A stretch of DNA of 63,591 nucleotides. It comes from Achromobacter mucicolens. Its GTDB lineage: Bacteria > Pseudomonadota > Gammaproteobacteria > Burkholderiales > Burkholderiaceae_B. Under the pieces are notes generated by a model, which did not search any database, had not been told where the DNA came from, and saw only the letters and a program-made list of their open reading frames with translations. Shown one piece after another: positions 30,499 through 40,230 of the stretch. Made by a program: the position numbers and the translations under genes. The stretch is taken from the NCBI RefSeq assembly GCF_902859725.1, contig NZ_CADIJP010000027.1, positions 1 to 63,591 on the forward strand, read 5' to 3'. The number at the start of each line of letters is the position of its first letter. Position 1 is the first letter of the stretch.

Positions 30499-33156
30499 CT
30501 ATCCGATCCGGCGCTGCTCCACGCCCATGTCCCGCCATGCCTCGCCGTGGCAGGTGAACATGAGGATCTGGTGCCGGGTGGCGGCGTCAAAGAGCGCCCG
30601 CTTCATGAAGTCGCGACGCGCGTCGTCGGTGTGCACCAGCGCATCGTCCAGCAGCAGCAACGTGGGCCGGCCGGCCTCGCGCAGCAGATCCGCGTAGGCA
30701 AAGCGCGCCAGGATGCCAAGTTGCTCGCGCGTGCCGAAGCTGAGCGCCTCCAGCAGATCCTCGCCGTCGCCGCGGCGCAGCGCCGTGGGCAACAGCGCAT
30801 CGTCCAGTCGCAGCGCGGCGTCGGGAAAGAGCAGCGCCAGATAGTGGTTGAGCCGCCGGGCAAGCGGCGCCTGCAGGCGCTGCGTGGCCGCGGCGCGTTT
30901 GTCGGCCAGCAGCTTTTGCAGCAGGTCCAGCGCGGCGGCGCGCCGCGCGAACTCGTCGCGGCGCCGTTGCAGGCGCTCGCAGGCCGCCTGCATTTCGGAC
31001 AGGCGTTCGCCCAGTCCCTGCGCCCCGGCCTGATCCAGCTTGCCCTGCAACTGCAGGATGTCGCCGTGGCGCTTGTGCTGCGCATCGCGTTCAATGGCGG
31101 CGGATTTCTCGAACCGCTGCACGTCCTGCTCGGCCAGTTCGGGCCGGTGTTCGGCCAGCGCGGCACGGGCCTCGCGCACGCGCGCATCGAGCTGGTCGTG
31201 GGCGCTACGCACTTCAGCGAGCCGGCCGGCGCGCGCCTGCCGTTGGGCCACGCGTTCAGCGGACTGCAATTCGGCGCCCCGGGCAGTCGCCTGCCCTTCC
31301 AGCAACTGGGCGCGGGCCGTGTCGGCGTCCAGCGCGCGCTGCGCATCGGCAACCGCCTTTTCTGCCTGGGCCGCGACGGCTTCGGCTTCGCGCAGCGCCT
31401 GAATGGCGTCCGGCAGGCCATCATCGTCTGCGCCGGCAGTACCGATCAGAGCGCCATCGTCCAGATCCTGTGCGGGCGGCAGCTTGGACAGCCGTTCCTG
31501 CAACTGCGCCAGACGCGCCAGCGCTTCGTCGCGCTGCGTGCGCAGCGCATCCACGCCGCGCGGCGCGTGAATGCTCAGGGTTTTGCGCATGCCGTCCAGC
31601 TCGCGCTGCAACGCGGTGTAGCGGGCGTGGCGTTGCTCGGCGTCAGTCAGCGTGTCGACGCCCACCCGCTTGAGCAACACGGCACATGCCGACTCCGCGC
31701 GCGCCAGGTCACGCTGCAGGGCCGGCAGATCCTGCCCGCCGGGTTCGATCTGCAGGCGGCCCACGCCGGGCAGGTCGAGTTCGGCCGCGGCTGTCAGCAG
31801 GACCTCGCCCGAGCCGCTGACCGCCTTGCCATCGAGCAAAGCTTGCGCGCCGGCATCGAGCCGATAGCGCAGGCGGGTGGCCACGGCCTGTTGCTGCAAT
31901 TGCAGATTGCCCAGTTCGCGGCTGGCCTTGCGCAGGGCTTCGATTTCGGCGTCGGAGATCTCCAGGCGCACGGTCTCGGTCTTGAGCGCGGATCCTTGTT
32001 CGATGAGGTGGGTGACCGCGATCAGGGCGGTGTCCAGGCGTTCGATCTCGGGCGTGAGCTGCGCCAGCTGGCGGTCCAGATCCCGGCGGTCGGCTTGCGC
32101 CTGAAGCTGCGCCACGCGACGGCGCGCGGCCTCCAGGGCGGCCGCATGCGACTGCCGCTGCTGCTGGGCGCGCACCAGCGGCTCCTGCATTGCCTGTACA
32201 TGGGCGTGCGCGGCGCGCGCATCGCGCAGCAGCGACTGGTAGTCGGCTTCGTCCTGCTGATCGCGCCGGACCTGGTCCTGCAGCAGCGCAAGCGTCTGCG
32301 CTGCCTGCGCCTGCTCGCGTTGCAACCCGTCGAAGGCTTCACGCTCCTTGGCCAGCGCGGCCAGCCGTGCGCGGGCCTGCACAGCCTTGGTCTCGAAATC
32401 CTTCCAGGGCTGCTCGGCCTGCGCGCGTTCATGATCCCGCCGCAACTCGGCCAGGCGGTCGACGTCGGCGTTCAGTTGCGCCATGGCCTGCGCGCACGCA
32501 TCGCGATCGGACGTGGCGCGCGCAAGCGCGTCCTCGGCTTCCTTGTAGCTGCCCTTGGGCCGGCCGTTGCGCGCGTCCAGCAACGCGGCGCGCTCAGCCG
32601 AGACGCGGTCGAACAGACGATCGCCGTCGCTGGAGGCCAGCTCGCCGGAGAGCTGCGTCAAGGCATCGCGCAGATGCGAGCCGGCGTAGCCCGCAGCTTC
32701 GTGCAGGTTCTGGCCGTCGCCCTGGCGTATCCAGAGCAGGCCCGGCACGCCGGCCAGGTCGGGTTTGCTCTGGCCGCGTCCGGGCAGTTCAAAGCCCAGC
32801 AAGACCGCCAGCGCGTTTTCGGCCTCTTCGCCGTCCAGCCGCTGCGCGCCGTCGTCGACGACGAGTTCGCAGCGGGCCTTGGACAGGAACTGCTTTTTCA
32901 GTACATAGGCGTGATCCGCGTGCGTGAAGGCCAGCTCCACGCTGGGGCGCGCGCCCGACTCGCCGTGCGGCGCCAAGTCGGCGACCTTGCTGGTGCTGTA
33001 GCGTTCAAGGAACGCGGCACGGATGGCGGCGGCAATCGTGCTCTTGCCGGCCTCGTTGGGGCCGACAAAGAGGTTCAGGCCGTCTTGCAGATTGTCCAGC
33101 GACAACGGCTGGCGGAACTTGCGGAATTCTTCGAGGGCGATGCGGGAGATCTTCAT
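30499..33156 (-). CDS. YhaN-like AAA/SMC-type DNA-repair ATPase
   Basis: An 885-residue coiled-coil ATPase of the SbcC/RecF superfamily. Walker A is GPNEAGKST (32-40); Walker B and D-loop LLLLDDALVHTDD lie near the C-terminus, before the ISL-type end MFTCHGEAWRDMG. Between them are long Ala/Gln/Arg/Glu-rich coiled coils (about 175-790). No CxxC zinc hook is seen at the coil apex, unlike SbcC/Rad50 and like Bacillus YhaN. Its start overlaps the stop of the phosphoesterase gene by 4 bp, so the pair is made as a complex, probably for processing DNA ends. Confidence 0.88.
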   Translation of the reverse strand: MKISRIALEEFRKFRQPLSLDNLQDGLNLFVGPNEAGKSTIAAAIRAAFLERYSTSKVADLAPHGESGARPSVELAFTHADHAYVLKKQFLSKARCELVVDDGAQRLDGEEAENALAVLLGFELPGRGQSKPDLAGVPGLLWIRQGDGQNLHEAAGYAGSHLRDALTQLSGELASSDGDRLFDRVSAERAALLDARNGRPKGSYKEAEDALARATSDRDACAQAMAQLNADVDRLAELRRDHERAQAEQPWKDFETKAVQARARLAALAKEREAFDGLQREQAQAAQTLALLQDQVRRDQQDEADYQSLLRDARAAHAHVQAMQEPLVRAQQQRQSHAAALEAARRRVAQLQAQADRRDLDRQLAQLTPEIERLDTALIAVTHLIEQGSALKTETVRLEISDAEIEALRKASRELGNLQLQQQAVATRLRYRLDAGAQALLDGKAVSGSGEVLLTAAAELDLPGVGRLQIEPGGQDLPALQRDLARAESACAVLLKRVGVDTLTDAEQRHARYTALQRELDGMRKTLSIHAPRGVDALRTQRDEALARLAQLQERLSKLPPAQDLDDGALIGTAGADDDGLPDAIQALREAEAVAAQAEKAVADAQRALDADTARAQLLEGQATARGAELQSAERVAQRQARAGRLAEVRSAHDQLDARVREARAALAEHRPELAEQDVQRFEKSAAIERDAQHKRHGDILQLQGKLDQAGAQGLGERLSEMQAACERLQRRRDEFARRAAALDLLQKLLADKRAAATQRLQAPLARRLNHYLALLFPDAALRLDDALLPTALRRGDGEDLLEALSFGTREQLGILARFAYADLLREAGRPTLLLLDDALVHTDDARRDFMKRALFDAATRHQILMFTCHGEAWRDMGVEQRRIG

Positions 33157-34298
33157 TTGGCGGCTCCCGGCGCAGCGGTTTCACGCTGGAAGCGCAGCAG
33201 CAGGCGCAAGGCCTCGCTGGCGACGGCGGACTGGTCGTCTTCGGCCTGCGTTGCCTGTGTTGCCTGCAGCGCCTGCAGTTGCGCGGCGACCTCGCCCACA
33301 TAGCCGCTGGCGCGCAATTGCGCCAGGTCGGCCTCGTCGGGTTCGAGCCGCACGCCCGACAGATCCGGCAGCAAGGCCCGCACCTGCGCGGCGGCTTCGC
33401 CTACCGCCTTTTGCAGCGCGTCCCAGGTTTCAAGGTTGACGTGGCCCTGCACATCCAGGCGCAACACATCGTCGGCGCGCAGCGCCGCCATGCGCTCGGC
33501 CAGCGCTTGCGCGTCCGACGAGAGGCTGAGCGTTTCGGTCCAGGCCGACCAGCGGTACCGGCCCGTGGCGATGCGTTCAACCAAGGGCGCCATGCCGGGC
33601 GCGCCGATCTGCACGTCAAGCACGTAGCCGGGCTCGTTGCCCCTGAAACGGTCCTGTTCGGGCGTGCCGGCATACCAGGTACGGGCGTCGATGGACAGGC
33701 AACCGTGCCAATCGCCCAGCGCCAGGTAATCCAGACTGGCGCGGTCCGCGCGATCGGGCGCGATGGGGTTGGTGGCGTCGATCGTGTCGGGCAGGCGGCC
33801 GGCAACGCTGCCGTGCGCCAGGCCCACGCGGATGCGCCCGGCTGGCGTTTCCAGCGTGTCGAAGGCCTGCGTGACGTCGTCGTAGGTATGGCGCTGCGTG
33901 AGCGGGGCCGCAAGCACGGCGAGGTTGGCCTGCGGCAGATCCACGACGCTGGTGACAAGCGGGACATGCACGTTGGCGGGAATGCAGCCCAGCTGCATGG
34001 CGCGGCTCCAGACGCTGTCGGCCAGCGCGGCATCGTGGTTGCCCGCGATCATGACCCACGGCCCTGTGTAGGCAGACATGGCGGTAAAAAGCCGGCGAAT
34101 GGTGCGATCCGAGACCGCTTGCGTGTCGAAGACGTCTCCGGCGACCAGCACGGCGTCCACACGGCGCTCGGCGGCCAGGGTGGCGATGCGGGCCACGACC
34201 TCGAAGCGGGCCTCGGCCAGCATGGCGGCATCGTCGGTTTCAAACTGGCCGTACTGACGGCCGATCTGCCAATCGGCAGTGTGCAGGAAATGGGTCAT
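33153..34298 (-). CDS. SbcD/YhaO-like metallophosphoesterase (DNA-repair nuclease)
   Basis: A 381-residue calcineurin-fold nuclease. The metal motifs are HTADWQIG (residues 6-13, with Gln at the usual His of D-x-H), AGDVFD, AGNHDA, LAHGS and GDWHG. A capping domain (about 260-350) and a Gln/Ala-rich tail follow. It pairs with the YhaN-like ATPase downstream, as SbcD does with SbcC. Gln in motif I is the odd feature; I believe it recurs in related 'HTADWQIG' proteins, but cannot check. Confidence 0.88.
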   Translation of the reverse strand: MTHFLHTADWQIGRQYGQFETDDAAMLAEARFEVVARIATLAAERRVDAVLVAGDVFDTQAVSDRTIRRLFTAMSAYTGPWVMIAGNHDAALADSVWSRAMQLGCIPANVHVPLVTSVVDLPQANLAVLAAPLTQRHTYDDVTQAFDTLETPAGRIRVGLAHGSVAGRLPDTIDATNPIAPDRADRASLDYLALGDWHGCLSIDARTWYAGTPEQDRFRGNEPGYVLDVQIGAPGMAPLVERIATGRYRWSAWTETLSLSSDAQALAERMAALRADDVLRLDVQGHVNLETWDALQKAVGEAAAQVRALLPDLSGVRLEPDEADLAQLRASGYVGEVAAQLQALQATQATQAEDDQSAVASEALRLLLRFQRETAAPGAAK

Positions 34299-34365
34299 GC
34301 GGCGATTTTGGCATAAAGCGGCGGGCCTTCCTGGCCCTCGCCGTGCTCAATTCAGCACACACAAA

Positions 34366-34393
34366 AAGACGCGGGCCGCATCGAAGCGGCCCG
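34366..34393 (-). terminator. Terminator of dadA
   Basis: CGGGCCGC (34372-34379) pairs with GCGGCCCG (34386-34393) around ATCGAA; on the minus strand it is followed by CGTCTTTTTG. It lies 36 bases past the dadA stop. Confidence 0.85.
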
Positions 34394-34428
34394 TCGGGGT
34401 GTGCGCCGCCAGCGGCGCGGTGGGCGGA

Positions 34429-35730
34429 TCAGGCGCCCTTGCCGTCCAGCACCAGTTGCTGACGGGAAGCGGCGCGCCGGTCGTAGCGCGACAGGCCAAG
34501 CCCGTCGGTGCTGATCGCGGGACGCTGGCCCATGACGAGGTCGGCGACCAGCTTGCCGGAACCGCAAGCCATGGTCCAACCCAGGGTGCCGTGGCCCGTG
34601 TTCAGATAGAGGTTGCCGTAGCGCGTGGCGCCGACAACCGGCGTGCTGTCCGGCGTCATGGGACGCAGGCCCGTCCAGAACTCGGCCTGGGCCACGTGAC
34701 CGCTGCCCGGGAAAAGGTCGTTGACGACCAGTTCCAGCGTCTTGCGGCGGGCGTCCTTCAGGCGCAGGTCAAAGCCGGACAGTTCCGCCATGCCGCCCAC
34801 GCGGATCCGCTGGTCAAAGCGCGTGACGGCGACCTTGTAGGTCTCGTCCAGAACGGTCGACACCGGCGCGGCGGCCTCGTCCTTCATGGGGATGGTCAGT
34901 GAATAGCCCTTGACCGGATACACCGGCAGGTCCAGTCCCAGGGGTTCCAGGAAACCGCGGGTGTAGCTGCCGAAGGCCGCCACGTAGCGGTCGGCCGTCA
35001 GGACCTCGTTGCCCACGCGCACGCCGGTGATCTGGCCGCCGGCCGTGTTCAGCCCCGTGACGCTTTGCCCAAAGCGGAATTCCACGCCCAGCTCGGCCGC
35101 CATGTCGGCCAGCCGGCGGGTGAAGAGCTGGCAGTCGCCGGTTTCGTCGTTGGGCAGGCGCAGACCGCCGGAAAGCTTGTGGGCGGAATTGGCCAGCGCG
35201 GGTTCGGCCGTCACGAGGCGGTGGCGGTCCAGGAGTTCGTAGGGGACGCCCACCTCTTCGAGCACGGCGATGTCGCGGCGCGCGGCCTCCATCTGGGCGT
35301 CGGTACGAAACAGCTGCAGCGTGCCCCGGGCGCGTTCTTCATAGTGGATGCCGGTGGAAGCGCGCAATTCGCGCAGGCAGTCGCGGCTGTACTCGGACAG
35401 GCGCAGCATGCGTTCCTTGTTGACGGCATAGCGGTCGGCCGAGCAGTTGGCCAGCATGGCGGCCATCCACTTCAGCTGATACAGGCTGCCGTCCAGGCGG
35501 ATCGCCAAGGGCGCGTGCTTTTGAAACAGCCATTTGATCGCCTTGAGCGGAATGCCGGGCGCTGCCCACGGGGTGGAATAGCCGGGCGAGACCTGTCCGG
35601 CATTGGCGTAGCTCGTTTCCTGCGCAGCCGCGGGCTGGCGGTCCAGCACGGTCACTTTGGCGCCCTGCCGGGCCAGGTAATAGGCAGTGGTGGTGCCGAT
35701 GACGCCGCTGCCAAGGACGATCACATGCAT
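34429..35730 (-). CDS. dadA: D-amino acid dehydrogenase DadA
   Basis: A 433-residue flavoenzyme that oxidises D-amino acids (chiefly D-Ala) to keto acids, feeding electrons to the respiratory chain at the inner membrane. The FAD-binding N-terminus is [19 protein letters not shown]; the family blocks [22 protein letters not shown] and [19 protein letters not shown] follow. The length equals E. coli DadA (432). It is divergent from an Lrp-type regulator across 135 bp, the standard arrangement for amino-acid-induced control. The racemase gene dadX does not follow. Confidence 0.93.
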   Translation of the reverse strand: MHVIVLGSGVIGTTTAYYLARQGAKVTVLDRQPAAAQETSYANAGQVSPGYSTPWAAPGIPLKAIKWLFQKHAPLAIRLDGSLYQLKWMAAMLANCSADRYAVNKERMLRLSEYSRDCLRELRASTGIHYEERARGTLQLFRTDAQMEAARRDIAVLEEVGVPYELLDRHRLVTAEPALANSAHKLSGGLRLPNDETGDCQLFTRRLADMAAELGVEFRFGQSVTGLNTAGGQITGVRVGNEVLTADRYVAAFGSYTRGFLEPLGLDLPVYPVKGYSLTIPMKDEAAAPVSTVLDETYKVAVTRFDQRIRVGGMAELSGFDLRLKDARRKTLELVVNDLFPGSGHVAQAEFWTGLRPMTPDSTPVVGATRYGNLYLNTGHGTLGWTMACGSGKLVADLVMGQRPAISTDGLGLSRYDRRAASRQQLVLDGKGA

Positions 35731-35787
35731 GATTCTTTCCGATAGTTGGTTTTGCCTGGGAATTTCGGTAGTCTATGACCCCTTCGA

Positions 35788-35802
35788 CAGTGAAAAACAC
35801 TG
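35788..35802. promoter_or_regulatory. Dyad operator CAGTG-N5-CACTG between dadA and lrp
   Basis: CAGTGAAAAACACTG is a perfect 5-bp inverted repeat around an A5 centre, in the 135-bp divergent gap; a further CAGTG lies at 35818-35822. The A-tract between half-sites is typical of Lrp/AsnC sites, so the neighbouring regulator is the likely ligand (inference). Confidence 0.5.
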
Positions 35803-35865
35803 AAGATTTTGCTTTACCAGTGCTTTTTCTCGGGCCACCCCCTTTTTTTGACCCGCAAAAGTGAA

Positions 35866-36333
35866 ATGCGCGACCTCGACCGAATAGACCTCAAAATCCT
35901 CGATATCCTGCAGCGCGAAGGCCGGATTTCGGTCACCGAATTGGCAGAGCGCGTCAGCCTGTCGGCCACCCCCTGCTCCGACCGCGTCAAGCGCATGGAG
36001 CGCGAGGGCGTCATCACGGGTTACCATGCGCGCGTCAATCCGGCGGCGCTAGGCAAGAACCTGCTCGTCTTCCTGGAGATCAAGCTGTCGGCCAAGTCGG
36101 GCGACGTCTTCGACAAGGTCAAGCAAGAGCTGCTGTACGTACCGGAAGTCATGGAGTGCCACCTGGTGTCGGGCGACTTCGACTATCTGGTCAAGGCCCG
36201 CCTGACCGAAATGAACGAGTACCGCCGTCTTTTGGGCGAAATCCTCAAGCGTCTGCCCGCCTCCGCCGAATCGCACAGCTACATCGTGATGGAGGAGATC
36301 AAGGAGACGCTCTTTCTGCCGGTGGACCGCTAG
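35866..36333 (+). CDS. Lrp/AsnC-family transcriptional regulator
   Basis: A 155-residue regulator with an N-terminal helix-turn-helix (about 5-65; ISVTELAERVSLSATPCSDRVKRM) and a C-terminal RAM domain (ECHLVSGDFDYLVKARLTEM) that binds amino acids and builds octamers. The start is set at the Met after GTGAA, by family alignment. Divergent placement makes it the probable regulator of dadA, like DadR or BkdR in other species. The RAM pocket GDFDY is intact. Confidence 0.9.
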   Translation: MRDLDRIDLKILDILQREGRISVTELAERVSLSATPCSDRVKRMEREGVITGYHARVNPAALGKNLLVFLEIKLSAKSGDVFDKVKQELLYVPEVMECHLVSGDFDYLVKARLTEMNEYRRLLGEILKRLPASAESHSYIVMEEIKETLFLPVDR

Positions 36334-36481
36334 GGCCTGTTCACACTAAAAGATGGGATGCGCCCTGCCCCGGCCACCTGCGGCCGCCGGGTTGTTACCG
36401 AAAAAACCGTTGGCGGCTGCTATGCTGCGGCCCTCCCGGCGAACCAATGCGTTCGTCCGCCCCCTTTTTTTGCTCTTGCCT

Positions 36482-37201
36482 ATGACCCGTCTTTATAAAT
36501 ACTTCTTTCGCGGCCTGATCACCGTCCTGCCGCTGGCGCTGACGATCTACCTGCTGTATCTCTTTCTGGCCTGGACGGAAGGCGTGGCGCTGACCTTCCT
36601 GCGTCCCTTCATCGGCGGCTTCTACGTGCCGGGCATGGGGCTGGCGCTGGGGATCCTGGGCATCCTGGCCATCGGCTATCTCGTGTCCAAGCAGCGCGTG
36701 CAGCGCGTTTTGACGCTGGTCGAGATGCCGTTCACCAACCTGCCGGTGGTCAAGAGCATCTATTCGTCGCTCAAGAGCTTTGCCGACTACTTTTCGCCCA
36801 GTTCCAAAAACACCGCCCAGCAGGTCGTCGTCCTGCGCATCCCGGGCCAGCAACTGGAGTTGGTGGGCCTGGTGACCCGCCGCGGCACGGACGGCCTGCC
36901 CGAAGGGTTCACGCAGGGCGACCGCGTCGCGGTCTACCTGCCGATGGGCTACATGATCGGGGGCTACACCGTCTTCGTGCCGCAGGAATGGGTGCAGCCC
37001 ATCCAGATGTCCGTCGAGGAAGCCATGCGCTCGTCGCTGATCGCCTGGATGGCGCGCGCCGAAACCGGCAACAACCGCCCCGTGCCTCCCGCCGGCCCGC
37101 AGGCGCCCGCGCAGGCCCCGGGCGCTGCCCCGGCCGCCACTTCGGCAGCCAACCCCGCCGCCCCGGCCAATCCCGGCAACCCCGGCAACGGCCCGGCCTG
37201 A
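36482..37201 (+). CDS. DUF502 membrane protein
   Basis: A 239-residue inner-membrane protein with two hydrophobic segments (about 10-30 and 55-80) and the DUF502 core: LVEMPFTNLPVVKSIYSSLK and VVVLRIPGQQLELVGLVT, then GDRVAVYLP. The last 35 residues are an Ala/Pro/Asn-rich tail. Relatives are linked to membrane or cell-wall integrity, but no reaction is known. The start is the Met before TRLYKYFFRG; upstream Mets exist without a ribosome site. It leads a short rightward set with the S4 and Mrr-like genes. Confidence 0.87.
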   Translation: MTRLYKYFFRGLITVLPLALTIYLLYLFLAWTEGVALTFLRPFIGGFYVPGMGLALGILGILAIGYLVSKQRVQRVLTLVEMPFTNLPVVKSIYSSLKSFADYFSPSSKNTAQQVVVLRIPGQQLELVGLVTRRGTDGLPEGFTQGDRVAVYLPMGYMIGGYTVFVPQEWVQPIQMSVEEAMRSSLIAWMARAETGNNRPVPPAGPQAPAQAPGAAPAATSAANPAAPANPGNPGNGPA

Positions 37202-37224
37202 CCCCGCCGCTTCGAAACCCCATC

Positions 37225-37482
37225 ATGTCCATCATCGAATTCACGCTCGCCGAAGGCAGCCCCTATATCGAGATCAACCAGCTGCTGAAGGCGACCGGCC
37301 TGTGCGACAGCGGCGGCGCCGGCAAGATGCTGGTGGCGGACGGCCAGGTCAGCGTCGGCGGCGTGATCGAAACACGCAAGACGGCCAAGATCCGCGATGG
37401 CCAGATCGTGACCTGCGGCGGCGTGCGCATCGTGGTCCGCGCCTATGCCGGCCAGCATGACGACGCCGACGACAGCGCCTGA
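37225..37482 (+). CDS. S4-domain RNA-binding protein (YbcJ-like)
   Basis: An 85-residue protein consisting of a single S4-type RNA-binding fold: IEINQLLKATGLCDSGGAGK, then LVADGQVSVGGVIETRKTAK. It matches the YbcJ/S4_2 group, small proteins thought to bind structured RNA, perhaps at the ribosome. It is 23 bases after the DUF502 gene and 33 before the Mrr-like gene, so all three may be co-transcribed. The acidic tail DDADDSA is unremarkable. Confidence 0.88.
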   Translation: MSIIEFTLAEGSPYIEINQLLKATGLCDSGGAGKMLVADGQVSVGGVIETRKTAKIRDGQIVTCGGVRIVVRAYAGQHDDADDSA

Positions 37483-37515
37483 TTTCCTGTTGACACCCAT
37501 TCGCCGCGAGCCCTC

Positions 37516-38091
37516 ATGAAACTGAAGATGTCCCAGAACTCCATTTTTGCCGTGCTGCTGCGCTCGCCGTGGTGGATGAGCGCCGGCGTGGCCGTGCTGC
37601 TCAGCGCCGGCGGCTTTGCCGCGCTGCCGCTGGAGTATGCCGCGATGGGCGTCTTTGCCGCGGTGCCGTTCGCCGTGATTTCCCTGATGGCGGCCTACAA
37701 GCAACTGCGCGCCCCGTCCGGCGCGCGTGTGCAGGCGGTCACCGAAGCGGTTGCCGCGATGTCGTGGGCCGACTTTTCAAGGACCGTTGAAGCTGGGTTC
37801 CGGCGCGACGGCTGCGAGGTCGAGCGCCTGCAAACGCCCGGCGCCGATTTCGCGCTGACCAAGGACGGCCACGTGGCGATCGTCAGCGCCAAACGCTGGA
37901 AGGCCGCCAGGAACGGCGTGGAGCCGCTGCGCGAACTGCAGGCCGTGCGCGAAAAGCGCGGCGCGCGCGAAGCCATCTACATCGCGCTGGGCGACGTATC
38001 CGACAACGCGCTGCAATACGCGAAGGCGCAGGGCGTCTCCCTGATGACGGCGCCGGAACTGTCCAAGCTGCTGCGCGACCTGAAAGCCTGA
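37516..38091 (+). CDS. Membrane-anchored Mrr-like nuclease-fold protein, active site degenerate
   Basis: A 191-residue protein with two N-terminal membrane segments (about 22-40 and 44-62) and a cytoplasmic restriction-endonuclease-like domain. The fold markers are GFRRDGCEVERL, Asp111 in GADFALTKDG, and VSAKRWK (123-129), then VEPLRELQAV. Relatives usually read VQCKRWK, in which Gln and Lys follow the catalytic Asp. Here Gln is Ser124 and Cys is Ala125, while Asp111 and Lys126 remain. It may be a weak nuclease or a DNA-binding remnant. No methylase partner is nearby. Confidence 0.8.
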   Translation: MKLKMSQNSIFAVLLRSPWWMSAGVAVLLSAGGFAALPLEYAAMGVFAAVPFAVISLMAAYKQLRAPSGARVQAVTEAVAAMSWADFSRTVEAGFRRDGCEVERLQTPGADFALTKDGHVAIVSAKRWKAARNGVEPLRELQAVREKRGAREAIYIALGDVSDNALQYAKAQGVSLMTAPELSKLLRDLKA

Positions 38092-38116
38092 AAACCCGAA
38101 TGCCGCCCGGCGCGGC

Positions 38117-38497
38117 CTACACCACCATTACCGACGTGGCCGCCACGACGCGCCACGCGCCCGATGCCAAATCGGGCGCCCAGGTCCGCATGAAGCGAAA
38201 CGTGCCGTTGGCCGGGATCCCGTTGTAGCTGCCCGAGATGCGAGCCAGCACCGACACCACCGCGTAATCGCTTCGCGGCAGGATGCACTGCTCGGACAGA
38301 TCCAACGCGTGAATCTTGAGTAGTCCGCCGCGGTGCGCGTCCAGGTCGTCCTTGCGCGTGACCGTCCAGCCCATGTGATTGACGAACAGCAGCTCCGGAT
38401 CCAGCAGCGCCTCGAGCGCGGCAATGTCCGAGGACAGCATGGCCTGGCGCAGCCGTTCCTCGGCGGCCTGGATTGCGGCGGTGATCGAAGCGTGCAT
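38117..38497 (-). CDS. NTF2-like (DUF4440/SnoaL-type) protein
   Basis: A 126-residue protein of the NTF2-like fold: an N-terminal helix pair (AAEERLRQAMLSSDIAALE), the LLDPELLFVNHMGW strand, and C-terminal beta-strands ending GAWRVVAATSVMVV. These cone-shaped dimers bind or isomerise small molecules; the ligand is unknown. The start is the ATG at MHASIT; a GTG 12 codons upstream is less likely. It converges on the Mrr-like gene. Confidence 0.83.
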   Translation of the reverse strand: MHASITAAIQAAEERLRQAMLSSDIAALEALLDPELLFVNHMGWTVTRKDDLDAHRGGLLKIHALDLSEQCILPRSDYAVVSVLARISGSYNGIPANGTFRFMRTWAPDLASGAWRVVAATSVMVV

Positions 38498-38569
38498 GGC
38501 GTGGGTTCCGGGAGTATCTTGGGGTGAAAACACGATTTTCGGCCCGAACTATACCTACGATTTTTCAAG

Positions 38570-38962
38570 ATGACCTATCGCCTGCTTGCCGACCTCGTGC
38601 TGCTCATCCACGGACTGTTCGTCGCGTTCGTGGTCTTTGGCGGCCTTCTGACGTTGTGGAAACCGCGCATGGCGTTCTGGCATCTGCCAGCGCTGGCCTG
38701 GGGCGCGCTGGTGATCGGCATGGGCTGGATCTGCCCGCTGACGCCGCTGGAGGTGTCGCTGCGCGAACGGGCCGGCCAGGAGGGCTACGCGGGCGGCTTC
38801 ATCGAACACTACATCCTGGGCATCATCTACCCTGAAGGCATCACCCGGACCACGCAGATGCTGCTGGCGGCGCTGCTCATCGTGGGCAACCTTGTCATCT
38901 ACACCGTGTGGGCGCGGCGCCGGGCAGGTGCGCGGCGTGAGGCCGCGGCGGCCTGCAGATAA
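38570..38962 (+). CDS. DUF2784 membrane protein
   Basis: A 130-residue protein with four hydrophobic segments, matching DUF2784: LADLVLLIHGLFVAFVVFGG, then LPALAWGALVIGMGWICPLTPLE and FIEHYILGIIYPEGITR. The family has no known reaction. A Lys/Arg-rich C-terminus (ARRRAGARREAA) is probably cytoplasmic. It is a single gene on the plus strand, divergent from the NTF2-like gene. Confidence 0.88.
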   Translation: MTYRLLADLVLLIHGLFVAFVVFGGLLTLWKPRMAFWHLPALAWGALVIGMGWICPLTPLEVSLRERAGQEGYAGGFIEHYILGIIYPEGITRTTQMLLAALLIVGNLVIYTVWARRRAGARREAAAACR

Positions 38963-38988
38963 GGGGCGCCGCGGCGCTTCCCGTTGCG

Positions 38989-40116
38989 CTACAGGCTACG
39001 CGCGATCACCAGGCGCTGGATGTCGCTGGTGCCTTCGTAGATCTGGCAGACGCGCACGTCGCGATAGATGCGCTCGACGGGAAAATCCTTCAGGTAGCCA
39101 TAGCCGCCCAGCGTCTGGATCGCCGCCGAGCAGACCTTCTCGGCCATCTCGGACGCAAACAGCTTGGCCATGGAGGCCTCGGTCAGCGCCGGCCGGCCCG
39201 CTTCGCGCAAGGCCGCGGCGTGCAGCACCATCTGGCGCGCGGCGTGGATCTGGGTCGCCATGTCCGCCAGCCGGAACGACACGGCCTGGTGTTCGATGAT
39301 CGGTTTGCCGAAGGCCTGGCGGTCGCGGGCGTAGTCGCGCGCGCATTCGAAGGCGGCGCGCGCCATGCCGACCGATTGCGCCGCGATGCCGATGCGGCCG
39401 CCCTCCAGATTGGACAGGGCGATCTTGTAGCCCTCGCCTTCCTCGCCCAGCCGCCAGGCGGCCGGAATGCGCATGTCCTCAAAGGCAATCTGGCAGGTGT
39501 CGGACGCGTGCTGCCCGAGCTTGTCTTCCACCCGCAGCACTTTGTAGCCGGGCGTGCTGGTGGGCACGATGAACGCGGAGATGCCGCGCTTGCCCGCGTC
39601 CGGGTCGGTGACCGCGAACACGATGACGGTCTGCCCGTTGCGGCCCGACGTGATGAACTGCTTGGCGCCATTCAGGATGTAGTCGCCGCCGTCGCGCCGC
39701 GCGCGGGTATGCAGGCTGCTGGCGTCGGACCCGGCCTGCGGCTCGGTCAGCGCGAACGCGCCGATGTGTTCGCCGCGCGCCAGCGGACGCAGGAACTGCG
39801 CCTTCTGTTCGTCGTTGCCGAACTTCAGAATGGGCATGCAGCCGACCGAGTTGTGCACGCTCATGATGGTGGAGCAGGCGCCGCTGCCCGCGGCGATTTC
39901 CTCCAGCGCCACCGCGTACGCGATGTAGCCGCTGTCGTTGCCATCCCACGCTTCCGGCACCAGCATGCCGAAAAATCCCAGTTGCGCCATCTCGGCGATG
40001 GCATCGGCGGGATAGTGATGCTCGCGATCCCAACGCTCGGCGTTGGGCGCCAGGCGCTCCTGGGCAAACCGGCGCGCCATCTCCTGGACGCTTTGCTGTT
40101 CGTCGGTCAAAAGCAT
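38989..40116 (-). CDS. Short/medium-chain-type acyl-CoA dehydrogenase
   Basis: A 375-residue flavoenzyme for the first oxidation of an acyl-CoA. Domain order is helical (1-120), beta-barrel with [15 protein letters not shown] (FAD binding), and C-terminal helical with the catalytic Glu in [32 protein letters not shown] is also canonical. It is close to the SCAD/isobutyryl branch, but chain preference cannot be read. The start follows AGGAGAGACAAGC. It lies alone, without other beta-oxidation genes. Confidence 0.92.
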   Translation of the reverse strand: MLLTDEQQSVQEMARRFAQERLAPNAERWDREHHYPADAIAEMAQLGFFGMLVPEAWDGNDSGYIAYAVALEEIAAGSGACSTIMSVHNSVGCMPILKFGNDEQKAQFLRPLARGEHIGAFALTEPQAGSDASSLHTRARRDGGDYILNGAKQFITSGRNGQTVIVFAVTDPDAGKRGISAFIVPTSTPGYKVLRVEDKLGQHASDTCQIAFEDMRIPAAWRLGEEGEGYKIALSNLEGGRIGIAAQSVGMARAAFECARDYARDRQAFGKPIIEHQAVSFRLADMATQIHAARQMVLHAAALREAGRPALTEASMAKLFASEMAEKVCSAAIQTLGGYGYLKDFPVERIYRDVRVCQIYEGTSDIQRLVIARSL

Positions 40117-40230
40117 GCTTGTCTCTCCTGCGGCAGCCGGCGGGCAAGCCGCGGCGCGCGATTCTTGTGGTGTGCACGCGCGGCGCATGACGGAACGCGC
40201 CGCGTGATTGCGAGAATACACCGGCGCAGG

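Noticed and set aside
30055-33303. 1082-codon rightward open frame
   Set aside because: It is antisense to the YhaN-like gene, whose motifs are clear. The frame is open only because GC-rich codons leave few stops, and its composition is Arg/His/Gln-heavy without domains.
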